Assembly: GCF_014596915.1 (NCBI RefSeq) | Contig: NZ_JACVWU010000004.1 | Location: forward strand, 124,001 to 188,000 | From: Streptomyces sp. TRM68416 | Lineage (GTDB): Bacteria; Actinomycetota; Actinomycetes; Streptomycetales; Streptomycetaceae | Length of the DNA: 64,000 bases | Reading direction: 5' to 3' | Part shown: positions 27,382 through 37,956 of the stretch, piece by piece | How the letters are laid out: each line of letters begins with the position of its first letter | Position numbering within the stretch: position 1 is the first letter of the stretch | Position numbers and translations under genes: made by a program | Notes under the pieces: model-generated | What the model saw: only the letters and a program-made list of their open reading frames with translations | What the model was told of the DNA's origin: nothing | The model's database searches: none

Positions 27382-28245
27382 ATGCCGGACGACGTCGCCG
27401 CAGCCCGGGCCGCCGCCGAAGAGGAGTCGGCCTTCTCCCACCCGCCCGTCGCGCCCGACGCCACCGCCGCGTACGGCGACCACCCCGACCAGGTGATCGA
27501 CTTCTACGTCCCGCGCACCGAGGCCGGCCCCGGCGGTCCCGCCCCGGTCGTCGCGGTTCTGCACGGCGGCGCCTGGCGGGCCCCGTACGACCGCCGGCAC
27601 ATCACCCCGTTCGCCGACTACCTGGCCCGCCGCGGCTTCGCCGTCGCCAACATCGAGTACCGCCGGGGCGGCGAGGGCACCGAGGCCGGGCGCTGGCCGG
27701 ACACCTTCGACGACGTGGCCGCCGCGCTGGACGCCCTGCCCGACCTCGTCCGTGAGCGCCTGCCGCAGGCCGACCCGCGCCGCACGGTGGTCACGGGCCA
27801 CTCGGCGGGCGGCCACCTCGCCCTGTGGGCGGCCGCCCGCCACGTACTGCCCGCCGACGCCCCCTGGCACATCGCCCGCCCCGCCCTGCTGCGCGGCGTC
27901 GTCGCGCTCGCCCCGATCGCCGACTTCGCCGTAGCCGACAAGCTCGACGTCTGCGGTGGCGCCGCCCGCCAACTCCTCGGCGGGGACGAGGGATTCGCCG
28001 AGCGCCGGGCGCACGCGGACCCCGCTCTGCTGCTGCCCACCGGCATCGCCACCACCCTCGTCCAGGGCCGCACGGACATCGACGTGCCGCAGGCGGTCGC
28101 CGAGTCGTACGCGGACGCGGCGGCGAAGGCGGGTGAGGTGGTGGGCCTGACCCTGCTGGAGGACGTCGGCCACTTCCCCCTGATCGACCCGGCGGCGGAC
28201 GCGTGCGCGGTGGTCGCGGAGGAGATCGCCCAGCTGGCCTGGTGA
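27382..28245 (+). CDS. Alpha/beta hydrolase, probable kynurenine formamidase
   Basis: 287 residues from ATG 27382 with GGTTGGAGC upstream. Oxyanion-hole motif VVAVLHGGAWRAPYD near residue 60, nucleophile serine in VVTGHSAGGHLALWAAA (about 141), and a late histidine in EDVGHFPLIDP. This HGG/GHSAGG layout fits the KFA and BD-FAE esterase group. Sitting beside a TetR gene and kynA-kynU, it most likely hydrolyses N-formylkynurenine. A plain esterase remains possible. Confidence 0.75.
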   Translation: MPDDVAAARAAAEEESAFSHPPVAPDATAAYGDHPDQVIDFYVPRTEAGPGGPAPVVAVLHGGAWRAPYDRRHITPFADYLARRGFAVANIEYRRGGEGTEAGRWPDTFDDVAAALDALPDLVRERLPQADPRRTVVTGHSAGGHLALWAAARHVLPADAPWHIARPALLRGVVALAPIADFAVADKLDVCGGAARQLLGGDEGFAERRAHADPALLLPTGIATTLVQGRTDIDVPQAVAESYADAAAKAGEVVGLTLLEDVGHFPLIDPAADACAVVAEEIAQLAW

Positions 28246-28339
28246 CGGCAGGGGGACGGCCGTAGTACTTGAGGCGGATGCGGCAGGACCCGTCTCGCAG
28301 GTGACGACCCCGGGCCCCGCTCCGCCTACCGTGCTGTAC

Positions 28340-29662
28340 GTGACCGAGACGACCAGCAAAGCCCACAGCCCGGAGTTCCGGCTGGCCGCGGACGCCCTGC
28401 GCGGGCTGCGGCAGGACCTGTTCCATGACGTGTTCGCCTACCGGCCGCTGCCGCGGATGAGTGTCGACGGCCCGTTGGCCCGGATGCTGCCCCGCAGGCT
28501 GCGGGAGCACGCGGGCTGGACCCCGCACGCCGTGATCACCGGCCTCGCCCTGATGGCGGGCTTCGCCGCGGCCGAGGACGGCAGGGACGGCCTGCCGTTG
28601 CTGGCCGCCCTGGTCTGCGCGATACCGGTGCTGCTGACCATGGTGCGGCCGCTCGGCGCGTTCTGGCTGTCCATGGCGGCCACTCCGGTGGCCTGGATTC
28701 TGGGCAGCAGCTGGAGCGAATGGCCGTGGATGGCAGGCGCCTTCGTCTGCCATGTGGCCGTCATGACGATCGTGGCGATCTGCACCCGGCCGCGTACGGC
28801 GGCCTGGATGTGGCTCCTGACGGCGGTGTACGGGCTCGTGGTGGATGCCGCCGGGTTCGGCCCGGACAGCTACTACGGTGCGAGCAGCAACACCGGCCCC
28901 CTGCTGGTCGTCTCCGCGCTGGTCCTGCTCTGCGTCGCCGTCTGGCACATCCGTCGCTCGGCCGAGCAGGAGGTGACCGCGCAGGCGACGGAGACCGCCC
29001 AGGAGCGCTCCAAGCGCACCCTCCTGGAGGAGCGCACCACGATCGCCCGCGAGCTGCACGACGTGGTCGCCCACCACATGTCGGTCGTCGCCATCCAGGC
29101 GGAGGCCGCGCCCTACCGGGTGGAGAACCCGCCCGAGGAGCTGGAGCGGGCCTTCGCCACGATCCGGGAGAACGCCGTGGCGGCCCTGACCGAGCTGCGC
29201 CGCGTCCTGGGCGTCGTACGGGCGGAGGACTACGAGGCCCCGGACGCCCCGCAGCCCACGCTCGCCGACCTGGACGCCCTGCTGGCCAATGTGCGGGACG
29301 CGGGGCTGGACGTCGACAAGGCGGTCACCGGGGCGGTGCGGGAACTGCCGCAGGGGGTGGAGCTGTCGGCGTACCGCATAGTGCAGGAGGCGCTGAGCAA
29401 CACCCTGCGGCACGCGCCCGGTGCGAGCGCCAAGGTGGAGATCGGCTACGTCCTCGGCGGCCTCGGCCTGCGCATCGTCAACACCCCGCCGCCCGCGCCC
29501 TCCCTGATCAAGCCCTCGCCCGGCGCCGGGCACGGCATCACCGGCATGCGCGAGCGGGTGACGATGCTGAACGGCGAGATGACGGCCGGGGCGACGGACG
29601 ACGGCGGCTACGAGGTGGCCGTGTTCCTGCCGGTCCCGGTCGAGAACGAGGGTGACGCATGA
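28340..29662 (+). CDS. NarL-type sensor histidine kinase
   Basis: 440 residues from GTG 28340 (MTETTSKAHSPEF); GTG 28301 is an alternative. TACCGT lies about ten bases before the chosen start, so the message may be nearly leaderless. Four or five membrane helices occupy residues 55-200. Then comes a HisKA_3 domain with LEERTTIARELHDVVAHHMS (phospho-histidine about 239) and an ATPase domain ending GHGITGMRERVTMLNGEM. No large extracytoplasmic sensor. Overlaps its response regulator as ATGA. Confidence 0.92.
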   Translation: MTETTSKAHSPEFRLAADALRGLRQDLFHDVFAYRPLPRMSVDGPLARMLPRRLREHAGWTPHAVITGLALMAGFAAAEDGRDGLPLLAALVCAIPVLLTMVRPLGAFWLSMAATPVAWILGSSWSEWPWMAGAFVCHVAVMTIVAICTRPRTAAWMWLLTAVYGLVVDAAGFGPDSYYGASSNTGPLLVVSALVLLCVAVWHIRRSAEQEVTAQATETAQERSKRTLLEERTTIARELHDVVAHHMSVVAIQAEAAPYRVENPPEELERAFATIRENAVAALTELRRVLGVVRAEDYEAPDAPQPTLADLDALLANVRDAGLDVDKAVTGAVRELPQGVELSAYRIVQEALSNTLRHAPGASAKVEIGYVLGGLGLRIVNTPPPAPSLIKPSPGAGHGITGMRERVTMLNGEMTAGATDDGGYEVAVFLPVPVENEGDA

Positions 29663-30324
29663 TCATCCGGGTACTGATCGCGGACGACCAGATGATGGTG
29701 CGCGAGGGCTTCTCCGTCCTGCTGAACGCGATGCCGGACATCGAGGTCGTCGGCGAGGCCGTCAACGGCCGGGAGGCGGTCGCCAAGGTCCGCGAACTCG
29801 CCCCGGACGTCGTCCTGATGGACATCCGCATGCCCGAACTGAACGGCATCGAGGCGACCCGGGAGATCGTCGCGGCGGACGGCACGGCCAGGGTGCTGGT
29901 GCTGACCACCTTCGACCTGGACGAGTACGTGTACCAGGCGCTGCGCGCGGGGGCCTCCGGCTTCCTGCTGAAGGACGCCTCCGCCCGCCAACTCGCCGAA
30001 GGCGTACGGGTGGTGGCGTCCGGCGAGGCCCTGCTCGCCCCCTCGGTCACCCGCCGCCTGATCACCGAGTTCTCCAAGCTCTCCGACACCCCGCGCCTGA
30101 TGCCCTCCGCGCAGGCGGCCTACGGCGACCTCACCGAGCGGGAGACGGAGGTCCTGGTCCTCATCGCCCAGGGCCTGTCCAACGCGGAGATCGCCGAGCG
30201 GCTGGTGGTCGCCGAGTCGACGATCAAGACCCACGTCAGCCGCATCCTGGTGAAACTGGGTCTGCGGGACCGCACGCAGGCGGCGGTGTTCGCGTACGAG
30301 GCGCGGCTGGTGACGCCGGGCTGA
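29659..30324 (+). CDS. NarL/FixJ-type response regulator
   Basis: 221 residues from ATG 29659. Receiver domain with IRVLIADDQMMVREGF, phospho-acceptor D55 in VVLMDIRMPELNG, T in VLTTFD and K in FLLKDAS. LuxR helix-turn-helix at the end: LTERETEVLVLIAQGLSNAE then IAERLVVAESTIKTHVSR. Partner of the upstream kinase. Target genes unknown; the neighbouring P450 is a possibility only. Confidence 0.95.
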   Translation: MIIRVLIADDQMMVREGFSVLLNAMPDIEVVGEAVNGREAVAKVRELAPDVVLMDIRMPELNGIEATREIVAADGTARVLVLTTFDLDEYVYQALRAGASGFLLKDASARQLAEGVRVVASGEALLAPSVTRRLITEFSKLSDTPRLMPSAQAAYGDLTERETEVLVLIAQGLSNAEIAERLVVAESTIKTHVSRILVKLGLRDRTQAAVFAYEARLVTPG

Positions 30325-30347
30325 GGGCGGCGGGGTGAGCACGGGGG

Positions 30348-30647
30348 CTGTGGGGCCGGGAGAAGCTGGCCGCGGACTGCGGTCTCGACGCCGGTCCGGC
30401 GGGCGGCTTCGGCGGGATCGTCCTCGCGCACAACGTACGGTCCGACGCGGAGGCCGACGAACTGCTGGCCGCCGTGGAGCGGGCCGGCGGCACCGTCACC
30501 AAGCCGGCCGCCGTCAACGCCGTCGGGTTCTGCTCCGGTGCCTTCGTCGACCCGGACGGTCACGCCTGGGAGGTCGCCCACAACCCCGGGTTCCCGCTCG
30601 CGGCGGACGGCTCGGTCACGATCCCCGATTTCTCCCCTGGTCAGTGA
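30348..30647 (+). pseudogene. Truncated VOC/glyoxalase-family gene
   Basis: Open frame reading LWGREKLAADCGLDAGPAGG, then FGGIVLAHNVRSDAEADELL and SGAFVDPDGHAWEVAHNPGF to a stop at 30645. This is the C-terminal half of a VOC (glyoxalase/bleomycin-resistance) protein. No start codon is available in frame, and the first beta-alpha-beta unit is gone. Confidence 0.75.
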
Positions 30648-30673
30648 GGGGGTCGCCGGGCTAGCGTCCGTTC

Positions 30674-31876
30674 ATGGCAGCCTTCGACCCGTGGGACCCG
30701 GCGTTCCTCGCCGACCCGTACCCCGCCTACGCAGAGCTGCGTGCCCGGGGCCGTGTGCAGTACTTCGAGCCCACGAACCAGTGGCTGGTCCCGCACCATG
30801 CCGACGTCTCGGCGCTGCTGCGCGACCGTCGGCTCGGGCGGACGTACCAGCACCGGTTCACCCACGAGGAGTTCGGGCGGACCGCGCCGCCCGCCGAGCA
30901 CGAGCCGTTCCACACGCTCAACGACCACGGCATGCTCGACCTGGAACCGCCGGACCACACCCGGATCCGGCGGCTGGTGTCGAAGGCGTTCACGCCACGG
31001 ACCGTCGAACGGCTCCGGCCCTACGTCACGGACCTCGCCGGGGAGCTGGCGGACCGGCTCGTCGAGAAGGGCGGGGGTGATCTGCTCGCCGACGTCGCCG
31101 AGCCGCTGCCGGTCGCCGTGATCGCCGAGATGCTGGGCATTCCGGAGGCGGACCGGGCGCCGCTGCGGCCCTGGTCGGCGGACATCTGCGGGATGTACGA
31201 GCTGAGTCCGCCGCAGGACGTGGCGGCCAGGGCGGTGCGCGCGTCGGTGGAGTTCTCCGACTACCTGCGCGAACTGATCGCCGAGCGGCGCAAGCATCCC
31301 GGGGACGACCTGATCTCCGGTCTGATCGCGGCCCACGACGAGGGTGACCGGCTCACCGAGCAGGAGATGATCTCGACCTGCGTGCTGCTGCTGAACGCGG
31401 GCCACGAGGCGACCGTGAACGCCACCGTCAACGGCTGGTACGCCCTGTTCCGCAACCCCGGCCAGCTCGCCGCGCTGCGTGCCGACCACGGGTTGGTGCC
31501 GGCCGCCGTCGAGGAGCTGATGCGCTACGACACCCCGCTGCAGCTCTTCGAGCGGTGGGTGCTGGACGAGATCGAGATCGACGGGACCGTCGTGCCGCGG
31601 GGGGCGGAGCTGGCGCTGCTCTTCGGCTCCGCCAACCATGACCCGGCGGTCTTCCGGGATCCGTCGGCGCTCGACCTCACCCGTGAGGAGAACCCGCATA
31701 TTTCCTTCAGCGCCGGTATCCACTACTGCATCGGTGCGCCGCTCGCCCGTATCGAGCTGGCGGCCTCGATGACGGCGCTGCTGGAGCGGGCGCCGACGCT
31801 GGCGCTCGCGGAGGAGCCGAAGCGGAAGCCGAACTTTGTCATCCGGGGGCTTGAGGGGCTCGGCGTCTCGGTGTGA
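30674..31876 (+). CDS. Cytochrome P450
   Basis: 400 residues from ATG 30674. I-helix LLLNAGHEATVNATVNGWYA (residue about 241; the usual acidic-threonine pair is E-A-T), ExxR in VEELMRYDTPLQLFER, and the heme loop FSAGIHYCIGAPLARIE with Cys352. Typical length for bacterial class I P450s; CYP107-like by overall look. Needs ferredoxin and reductase from elsewhere. Substrate unknown. Single gene, ending in a large inverted repeat. Confidence 0.93.
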   Translation: MAAFDPWDPAFLADPYPAYAELRARGRVQYFEPTNQWLVPHHADVSALLRDRRLGRTYQHRFTHEEFGRTAPPAEHEPFHTLNDHGMLDLEPPDHTRIRRLVSKAFTPRTVERLRPYVTDLAGELADRLVEKGGGDLLADVAEPLPVAVIAEMLGIPEADRAPLRPWSADICGMYELSPPQDVAARAVRASVEFSDYLRELIAERRKHPGDDLISGLIAAHDEGDRLTEQEMISTCVLLLNAGHEATVNATVNGWYALFRNPGQLAALRADHGLVPAAVEELMRYDTPLQLFERWVLDEIEIDGTVVPRGAELALLFGSANHDPAVFRDPSALDLTREENPHISFSAGIHYCIGAPLARIELAASMTALLERAPTLALAEEPKRKPNFVIRGLEGLGVSV

Positions 31877-31882
31877 CCGTCC

Positions 31883-32018
31883 CTGGGGGCTCCGCCCCCA
31901 GACCCCCGTTTGCCCACCACACCCACCCGTCTCGGCCAACTGGATGGTTCACCATTCAGCCGACTGGAAACGGGTGGCGGGTGGGCATAGGCCGGGGGTC
32001 TGGGGGCGGAGCCCCCAG
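31883..32018. terminator. Bidirectional terminator made of a 26-bp inverted repeat with 84-bp spacer
   Basis: 31883-31908 starts CTGGGGGCTCCGCCCCCAG and is an exact reverse complement of 31993-32018. Each arm is itself a hairpin (TGGGGGCTCCGCCCCCA). It separates the convergent P450 and ABC permease genes. Confidence 0.85.
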
Positions 32019-32035
32019 GGCGTGCGCCCCGCGAC

Positions 32036-33687
32036 CTACTTCGTCTCCAGGTCCCGGCGTCGGAAGCCCTCCAGCCCCAGCCACACCAGCCCCGCCGCGA
32101 CGGCGGCCAGGAGCAGCATCGGGGTCCAGTTCATGGACGCGGCAGGGAGCTGCGGGACGTGGCCGAAGGGGGAGAGGTTGTTCATCCAGTCGGGGAACTG
32201 GAGGATCTGGCCGAGGTAGCCCACGACGAAGGCGTACACCGGGACGACCCAGGCCGCCGCGCTCGCCCGCGGGAACCAGCCGAAGAGGACCACGGCGACC
32301 CCGACCGTCACCCACAGGGCGGGTGCGTAGGCGAGCGCCGCTCCCACCAGCTTCGGGAACATGGCGCCGTCGCCGGTCGAGGCCGCGCCCGAGGCGCCGA
32401 AGCCGATCCCGGCCAGCAGCAGCACCAGCGTGCCGCCGCCCATGGCCACCGCCAGGTGGCTGCCGACCCAGCGGCCGCGCGAGAGCCCGGTGGCGAGCAG
32501 CGGCTCGGCGCGGCCCGCGGTCTCCTCGGCGCGGGGCCGCAGCGCCGCCATGACCACGTACACCGCCGCCACGACCGTGATGACGACCATCACCATCGAG
32601 GCGAACGACTCGGCGATGCTGGAGCCGCCGATGCGGTCCAGCGCCTCCTGGATCTCGTCGATGTCCTTCAGCATGTCCTCGGCGTCCCCGAGGATCGAGC
32701 CGTACATCGCGCCCATCAGGAGCAGGCCCGAGCCGAAGCCGATCAGCATGCCGCGGTGCAGCCGCAGCGCGAAGCCGAGCGGGGTGGTGAGCGCGTCGGA
32801 GCCGACCGGGCTGCCGAGCTTCTCCGGGCGCAGGCCGGCGCCGACGTCCCGCCGGGTGGAGAGGACGAAGCCGGTCGCCGCGCAGGCCGCCGCGAGCGCG
32901 AGGCACAGCAGCAGCGGCCACCAGTCGTTGTCGACGTACGGGTAGGTGCGCTGCGCCCAGCCGATCGGGGAGAGCCAGGACAGGGCTTCGCTGGAGCCGC
33001 TGTCCCCGGCGGCGCGCAGCACGTACGCGGCGCCGATGACGGCGAGGGCCATGCCGCTCGCGCCGCGGGCGTGCGAGGTGATCTGCGCGGTGATCGCGGC
33101 GACGGCGGCGAAGACGATGCCGACGGCCGCGTGGGCGAAGCCGTAGAGCAGGGAGCCGGCGGTGTCGATGCCCTCGATGCCCAGTCCGGACAGGCCGAAG
33201 GCGAGCAGGAGGGCGAGGACGAGGTTGGCGAGGACCGCGACCGACACGGCGGCGGCGAGGTGGGCGTGGCGGCCGACGACCGTGGAGCGCACCAGTTCGG
33301 CGCGGCCGGTCTCCTCTTCGGCGCGGGTGTGCCGGGTGATGATCAGTACGCTCATCAGGCCGACGAGGACGGCCATGAAGCCGAGCATCTGGTGGCCGAG
33401 CATCGAGCCGAAGTTGTAGTCGTCGAGGTAGTGGCGCGGGCCGGACATGGCGAGGCCGGCCGGGCTGTCCATGGTCTTGACGACGTTCGCGCGGTCCTCG
33501 GGGTCGGCGTACAGCGTCTTGTAGTTGTTCGCCGTCATGACCGTGCCGAGGAACAGCGCCAGGATCCACACGGGGAGCCGGACGCGGTCGCGGCGCAGGG
33601 CGAAGCGGATCAGGGTGCGGGTGCCGGCCAGGGTGTTCGCGCTGGTGGCGGGCGGTGCCGCGGCTTTGGCGGGGGCGGTGGTCGTCA

Positions 33688-33688
<1 letters not shown>
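32036..33688 (-). CDS. ABC exporter permease (polyketide-antibiotic type, ABC-2)
   Basis: 550 residues from ATG 33688, which overlaps the ATPase stop (TGATG). Two repeated halves each with about six membrane helices; both halves carry an R-A-E-E-T/E-x-G-R-A-E motif (ITRHTRAEEETGRAELVRST and LRPRAEETAGRAEPLLATGL), typical of Streptomyces exporters of the tetronasin/polyketide antibiotic type. Probably moves hydrophobic compounds out of the cell. A longer frame upstream is antisense-frame sequence of the ATPase gene. Confidence 0.88.
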
Positions 33689-34608
<920 letters not shown>

Positions 34609-34652
34609 GATTCCGAACGTACGCTTTTTTCAGAAACTTGTGAAGTTAAGGA

Positions 34653-34666
34653 AGCGTTAAAACGCT
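34653..34666. promoter_or_regulatory. Candidate operator between exporter and MarR/GbsR gene
   Basis: AGCGTT-AA-AACGCT inverted repeat in the 74-bp divergent region, placed where a regulator could block both promoters. The region is AT-rich compared with its surroundings. Confidence 0.5.
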
Positions 34667-34682
34667 CGTTAGGATGGTGCGC

Positions 34683-35186
34683 ATGACGGAATCAGCCGAG
34701 GTGGGGCGGGACACGGAGGGCGTGTCGAGGTTCGTCGAGCACTTCGCCGCGCAGCTCGTCGAGGCCGGGGTCCCGCGCATGCCCGCCCGGGTCTTCGCCG
34801 CCCTCCTCGCCTCCGACTCCGGCGCGCTGACCTCGGTGGAACTGGGCGAACAGCTCCGGATCAGCCCCGCCGCCGTCTCCGGCGCGGTGCGCTACCTGGC
34901 CCAGGTGCACCTGGTCTCCCGGGAGCGCGAGCCCGGCTCGCGGCGGGAGCGGTACCGGGTGCACAGCGACCAGTGGTACGAGGCCATCGCCAACCGCGAG
35001 GCGGTCATCAAGCGCTGGCAGGACGCCCTCCGCGAGGGCGTCACCAGCCTGGGCCCCGACACGCCCGCGGGGCGCCGACTGACCGAGACGGTCGCCTTCT
35101 TCGAGTTCATGGAGGGCGAACTGACGGCCATGATGGAACGCTGGCGGGTACACCGGGAGCAGCGGTTCGGCACGGGCCGGCCGTAA
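34683..35186 (+). CDS. MarR/GbsR-type regulator
   Basis: 167 residues from ATG 34683 (MTESAEVGRDTEG). Winged-helix core MPARVFAALLASDSGALTSV then ELGEQLRISPAAVSGAVRYL and the wing VSREREPGSRRERYRV. The long C-terminal helix resembles GbsR regulators. Divergent from the ABC exporter, so probably a repressor that responds to the exported compound. Confidence 0.88.
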   Translation: MTESAEVGRDTEGVSRFVEHFAAQLVEAGVPRMPARVFAALLASDSGALTSVELGEQLRISPAAVSGAVRYLAQVHLVSREREPGSRRERYRVHSDQWYEAIANREAVIKRWQDALREGVTSLGPDTPAGRRLTETVAFFEFMEGELTAMMERWRVHREQRFGTGRP

Positions 35187-35197
35187 GGCCATCTGCG

Positions 35198-36037
35198 TCA
35201 CCCCGGCAACGTGAGCCCCAGCGCCCCCTCCCACACCGTCCACGTCCGTCTCCGTACCGGCCCCGCCTCCGTCGCGTCGGCGCGGTAGCGGAAGTCGGCG
35301 CCCGAGACCGTCACCCGGCGTCCCCGGGCCAGCAGCGGAGCGGCCTCCGCGCCCACCGACGCCGGACGGACCTCCACGGCCGCCGTGCCCGAACCGTTCG
35401 GGGTGACCGAGATGTCCTGCACGGGCTGGTCCAGGTCGACCAGGGTCATGCCGTCGACCTCCACGCGCAGCCGGGAGGGCCCGGAGACGGGCGGGGCGGT
35501 CTCGCGGGCGGGCACCAGGGTGCGTACGAGGGACTGGTACGTCCGTACCCACGGCCGCGCCGGCTCCCCGGCGACCGGCTGCTGCCCCGCCCGCTCCGAA
35601 GGAATCCGCAGCGCCCCCAGCACCACCCCGTCGCTGTCGTCCACGAGCAGGTCGAGCCGGCGCTCGGCGCCCTCCAGGACGGCGCGGGCCGCCGCCACCG
35701 CGCCCGTGGGCACCCCCAGCGCCCCGGCGAGCGACAGCGCGCCGCCGACCGGCACCATCGACAGCACGCATCCGGCCAGCTCCCGCTGCCGGTGCAGCAG
35801 GGAGACCGTGCGCACCAGCGTCCGGTCGTCGCCGACCACCACCGGCCGCCGCGACCCCCTGCGCCGCAACACGCGGGCGAATTCCTCCGGCCCCTCCGGA
35901 AGACACACCTTCGTCGCGGCACCCGCGCTGAGCACGTCTTTCACGATCCGTACGGACTCTCCGTCCGCCCGCCGAGCGATCGGATCGACCACCACCAGCA
36001 GCTGATCGGACGTCGCGGAAGTCGCCACCTCGGCCAT
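35198..36037 (-). CDS. Diacylglycerol/lipid kinase family protein
   Basis: 279 residues from ATG 36037 (MAEVATSATSDQLLVVVDPI), GAGGAAG upstream. Matches the DAGK catalytic fold: VVVDPIARRADGESVRIVKD, RRPVVVGDDRTLVRTVSLLH and VPVGGALSLAGALGVPTGAV, which stands for the usual P-x-G-T-G-N-D-x-A-R loop but lacks its asparagine-aspartate. The late beta-sandwich domain is present. Activity is therefore uncertain. Convergent with the MarR gene, divergent from purA. Confidence 0.75.
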   Translation of the reverse strand: MAEVATSATSDQLLVVVDPIARRADGESVRIVKDVLSAGAATKVCLPEGPEEFARVLRRRGSRRPVVVGDDRTLVRTVSLLHRQRELAGCVLSMVPVGGALSLAGALGVPTGAVAAARAVLEGAERRLDLLVDDSDGVVLGALRIPSERAGQQPVAGEPARPWVRTYQSLVRTLVPARETAPPVSGPSRLRVEVDGMTLVDLDQPVQDISVTPNGSGTAAVEVRPASVGAEAAPLLARGRRVTVSGADFRYRADATEAGPVRRRTWTVWEGALGLTLPG

Positions 36038-36070
36038 GCCTCGCTTCCTCGGGTAGCATCTTTGTGCAAG

Positions 36071-36098
36071 AGCCCCTTGCGCTATTGCGCCAGGGGCT
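36071..36098. promoter_or_regulatory. Hairpin between divergent lipid kinase and purA
   Basis: AGCCCCT-T-GCGC-TATT-GCGC-C-AGGGGCT: two stacked perfect stems with a 4-base loop. It lies 34 bp upstream of the kinase start and 126 bp upstream of purA, so it is in a leader or promoter rather than at a gene end. Confidence 0.55.
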
Positions 36099-36223
36099 TC
36101 GTCTATTCCGGGGCATCCGGTCCGACGGGTTGCGGCCAACGAAGGTCGCCGGTGTACGCACCCGCACAGTGCGGCGTACGCCCCTGACCTTGGACATGCC
36201 CCGCCCGGAAGGGGTGTACGCGC

Positions 36224-37507
36224 GTGCCCGCACTTGTGCTGCTCGGTGCTCAGTGGGGTGACGAAGGCAAGGGAAAGGCCACCGACCTGCTCGGTGGATC
36301 CGTGGACTATGTGGTGCGCTACCAGGGCGGCAACAACGCCGGCCACACGGTGGTCGTGGGCGATCAGAAGTACGCCCTGCACCTCCTCCCTTCCGGAATC
36401 CTGTCCCCGGGGTGTACCCCGGTCATCGGCAACGGTGTCGTCGTCGACCCCTCTGTCCTGCTCTCCGAGCTGAGCGGACTGAACGACCGCGGCGTCGACA
36501 CGTCGAAACTTCTCATCAGCGGTAACGCGCACATCATTACGCCGTACAACGTCACCGTTGACAAGGTGACGGAACGCTTCCTCGGCAAGCGGAAGATCGG
36601 CACGACCGGGCGCGGCATCGGACCGACCTACGCGGACAAGATCAACCGCGTCGGCATCCGGGTGCAGGACCTCTACGACGAGTCCATCCTCACCCAGAAG
36701 GTGGAGGCGGCCCTCGACGTCAAGAACCAGCTGCTCACCAAGCTCTACAACCGCCGCGCGATCGCCGTGGACCAGGCCGTGGAGGAGCTGCTGGGCTACG
36801 CCGAGAAGCTCAGGCCGTACGTCGCCGACACGGTCCTGATCCTCAACCAGGCCCTGGAGGACGACAAGGTCGTCCTGTTCGAGGGCGGCCAGGGCACGCT
36901 GCTGGACATCGACCACGGGACCTATCCCTTCGTCACGTCCTCCAACCCCACCGCGGGCGGCGCGTGCACCGGAGCGGGCGTCGGCCCGACGAAGATCAGC
37001 CGGGTCATCGGCATCCTCAAGGCCTACACGACCCGCGTCGGCGCGGGCCCGTTCCCGACGGAGCTCTTCGACGAGGACGGCGAGGCGCTGCGCCGCATCG
37101 GCGGCGAGCGGGGTGTCACCACCGGCCGCGACCGCCGCTGCGGCTGGTTCGACGCGGTCATCGCCCGCTACGCGACCCGCGTCAACGGCCTGACCGACTT
37201 CTTCCTCACCAAGCTCGACGTCCTCACCGGCTGGGAGCAGATCCCGGTCTGCGTCGCCTACGAGATCGACGGCAAGCGCGTCGAGGAGCTCCCGTACTCG
37301 CAGTCCGACTTCCACCACGCGAAGCCGGTCTACGAGACCCTCCCGGGCTGGTCGGAGGACATCACGAAGGCCAAGACCTTCGCCGACCTCCCCAAGAACG
37401 CCCAGAACTACGTCAAGGCGCTGGAGGAGATGTCCGGCGCCCCGATCTCCGCGATCGGCGTGGGCCCGGGCCGGGACGAGACGATCGAGATCAACTCGTT
37501 CCTGTAG
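36224..37507 (+). CDS. purA: Adenylosuccinate synthetase
   Basis: 427 residues from GTG 36224. P-loop [18 protein letters not shown] at residue 8, [52 protein letters not shown] and [19 protein letters not shown]. Joins IMP and aspartate with GTP in AMP synthesis. Full length. Monocistronic with a terminator downstream. Confidence 0.98.
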   Translation: MPALVLLGAQWGDEGKGKATDLLGGSVDYVVRYQGGNNAGHTVVVGDQKYALHLLPSGILSPGCTPVIGNGVVVDPSVLLSELSGLNDRGVDTSKLLISGNAHIITPYNVTVDKVTERFLGKRKIGTTGRGIGPTYADKINRVGIRVQDLYDESILTQKVEAALDVKNQLLTKLYNRRAIAVDQAVEELLGYAEKLRPYVADTVLILNQALEDDKVVLFEGGQGTLLDIDHGTYPFVTSSNPTAGGACTGAGVGPTKISRVIGILKAYTTRVGAGPFPTELFDEDGEALRRIGGERGVTTGRDRRCGWFDAVIARYATRVNGLTDFFLTKLDVLTGWEQIPVCVAYEIDGKRVEELPYSQSDFHHAKPVYETLPGWSEDITKAKTFADLPKNAQNYVKALEEMSGAPISAIGVGPGRDETIEINSFL

Positions 37508-37531
37508 GACGTACAGGACGTACGTGTGGTG

Positions 37532-37561
37532 AAGGGCGCCCCTTTCCGAGGGAGCGCCCTT
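37532..37561 (+). terminator. Terminator after purA
   Basis: AAGGGCGC stem against GCGCCCTT with a 14-base loop, followed by CTCCCGTTT. Confidence 0.7.
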
Positions 37562-37591
37562 CTCCCGTTTGCTCGCGGCGCCCAACAGCCC

Positions 37592-37705
37592 CTATACGCA
37601 GGTGTCGGTCCCGTAGCCCCGGAGGAACGCGGACCAGGCGTCGTCGGAGAGGGTGAGGACGGGGCCGTCGGGGGCTTTGGAGTCGCGGACGTGGATGGCG
37701 CTCGA
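37592..37705 (-). pseudogene. DUF397 C-terminal remnant
   Basis: Reverse frame reads IHVRDSKAPDGPVLTLSDDA then WSAFLRGYGTDTCV, the end of a DUF397 protein. The N-terminal W-x-S-S-Y-S / C-V-E-V-A part is missing and no XRE partner is adjacent. The stretch from here to 37956 holds no other supported gene; an open forward frame ending at 37916 (RYRGTGIRTIRIVEQS) has no recognisable match. Confidence 0.65.
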
Positions 37706-37956
37706 CTTCGCGGCGGCGGCCGCCGTGGGCAAACGCCTGCGGACGGCAGCACCCGCGGACGAGGGCAAGGACGATCCCGACTGGAGTGGTGCGCATGTGC
37801 TGCATCTCGCCCTGCCCACCGTTGAGTGGCCGCGCGGTCGCCCTGTCCTGACCAGGACACCGACGCGCTACCGCGGCACCGGCATCCGCACCATCCGCAT
37901 CGTCGAGCAGAGCTGACGGGACCAGCAGGTAGGGGCACCTGTCCCGCAGGTGTCCC

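Noticed and set aside
37706..37916. Forward frame ending RYRGTGIRTIRIVEQS
   Set aside because: Protein-like composition but no start with ribosome site and no family match; overlaps the DUF397 remnant on the other strand.
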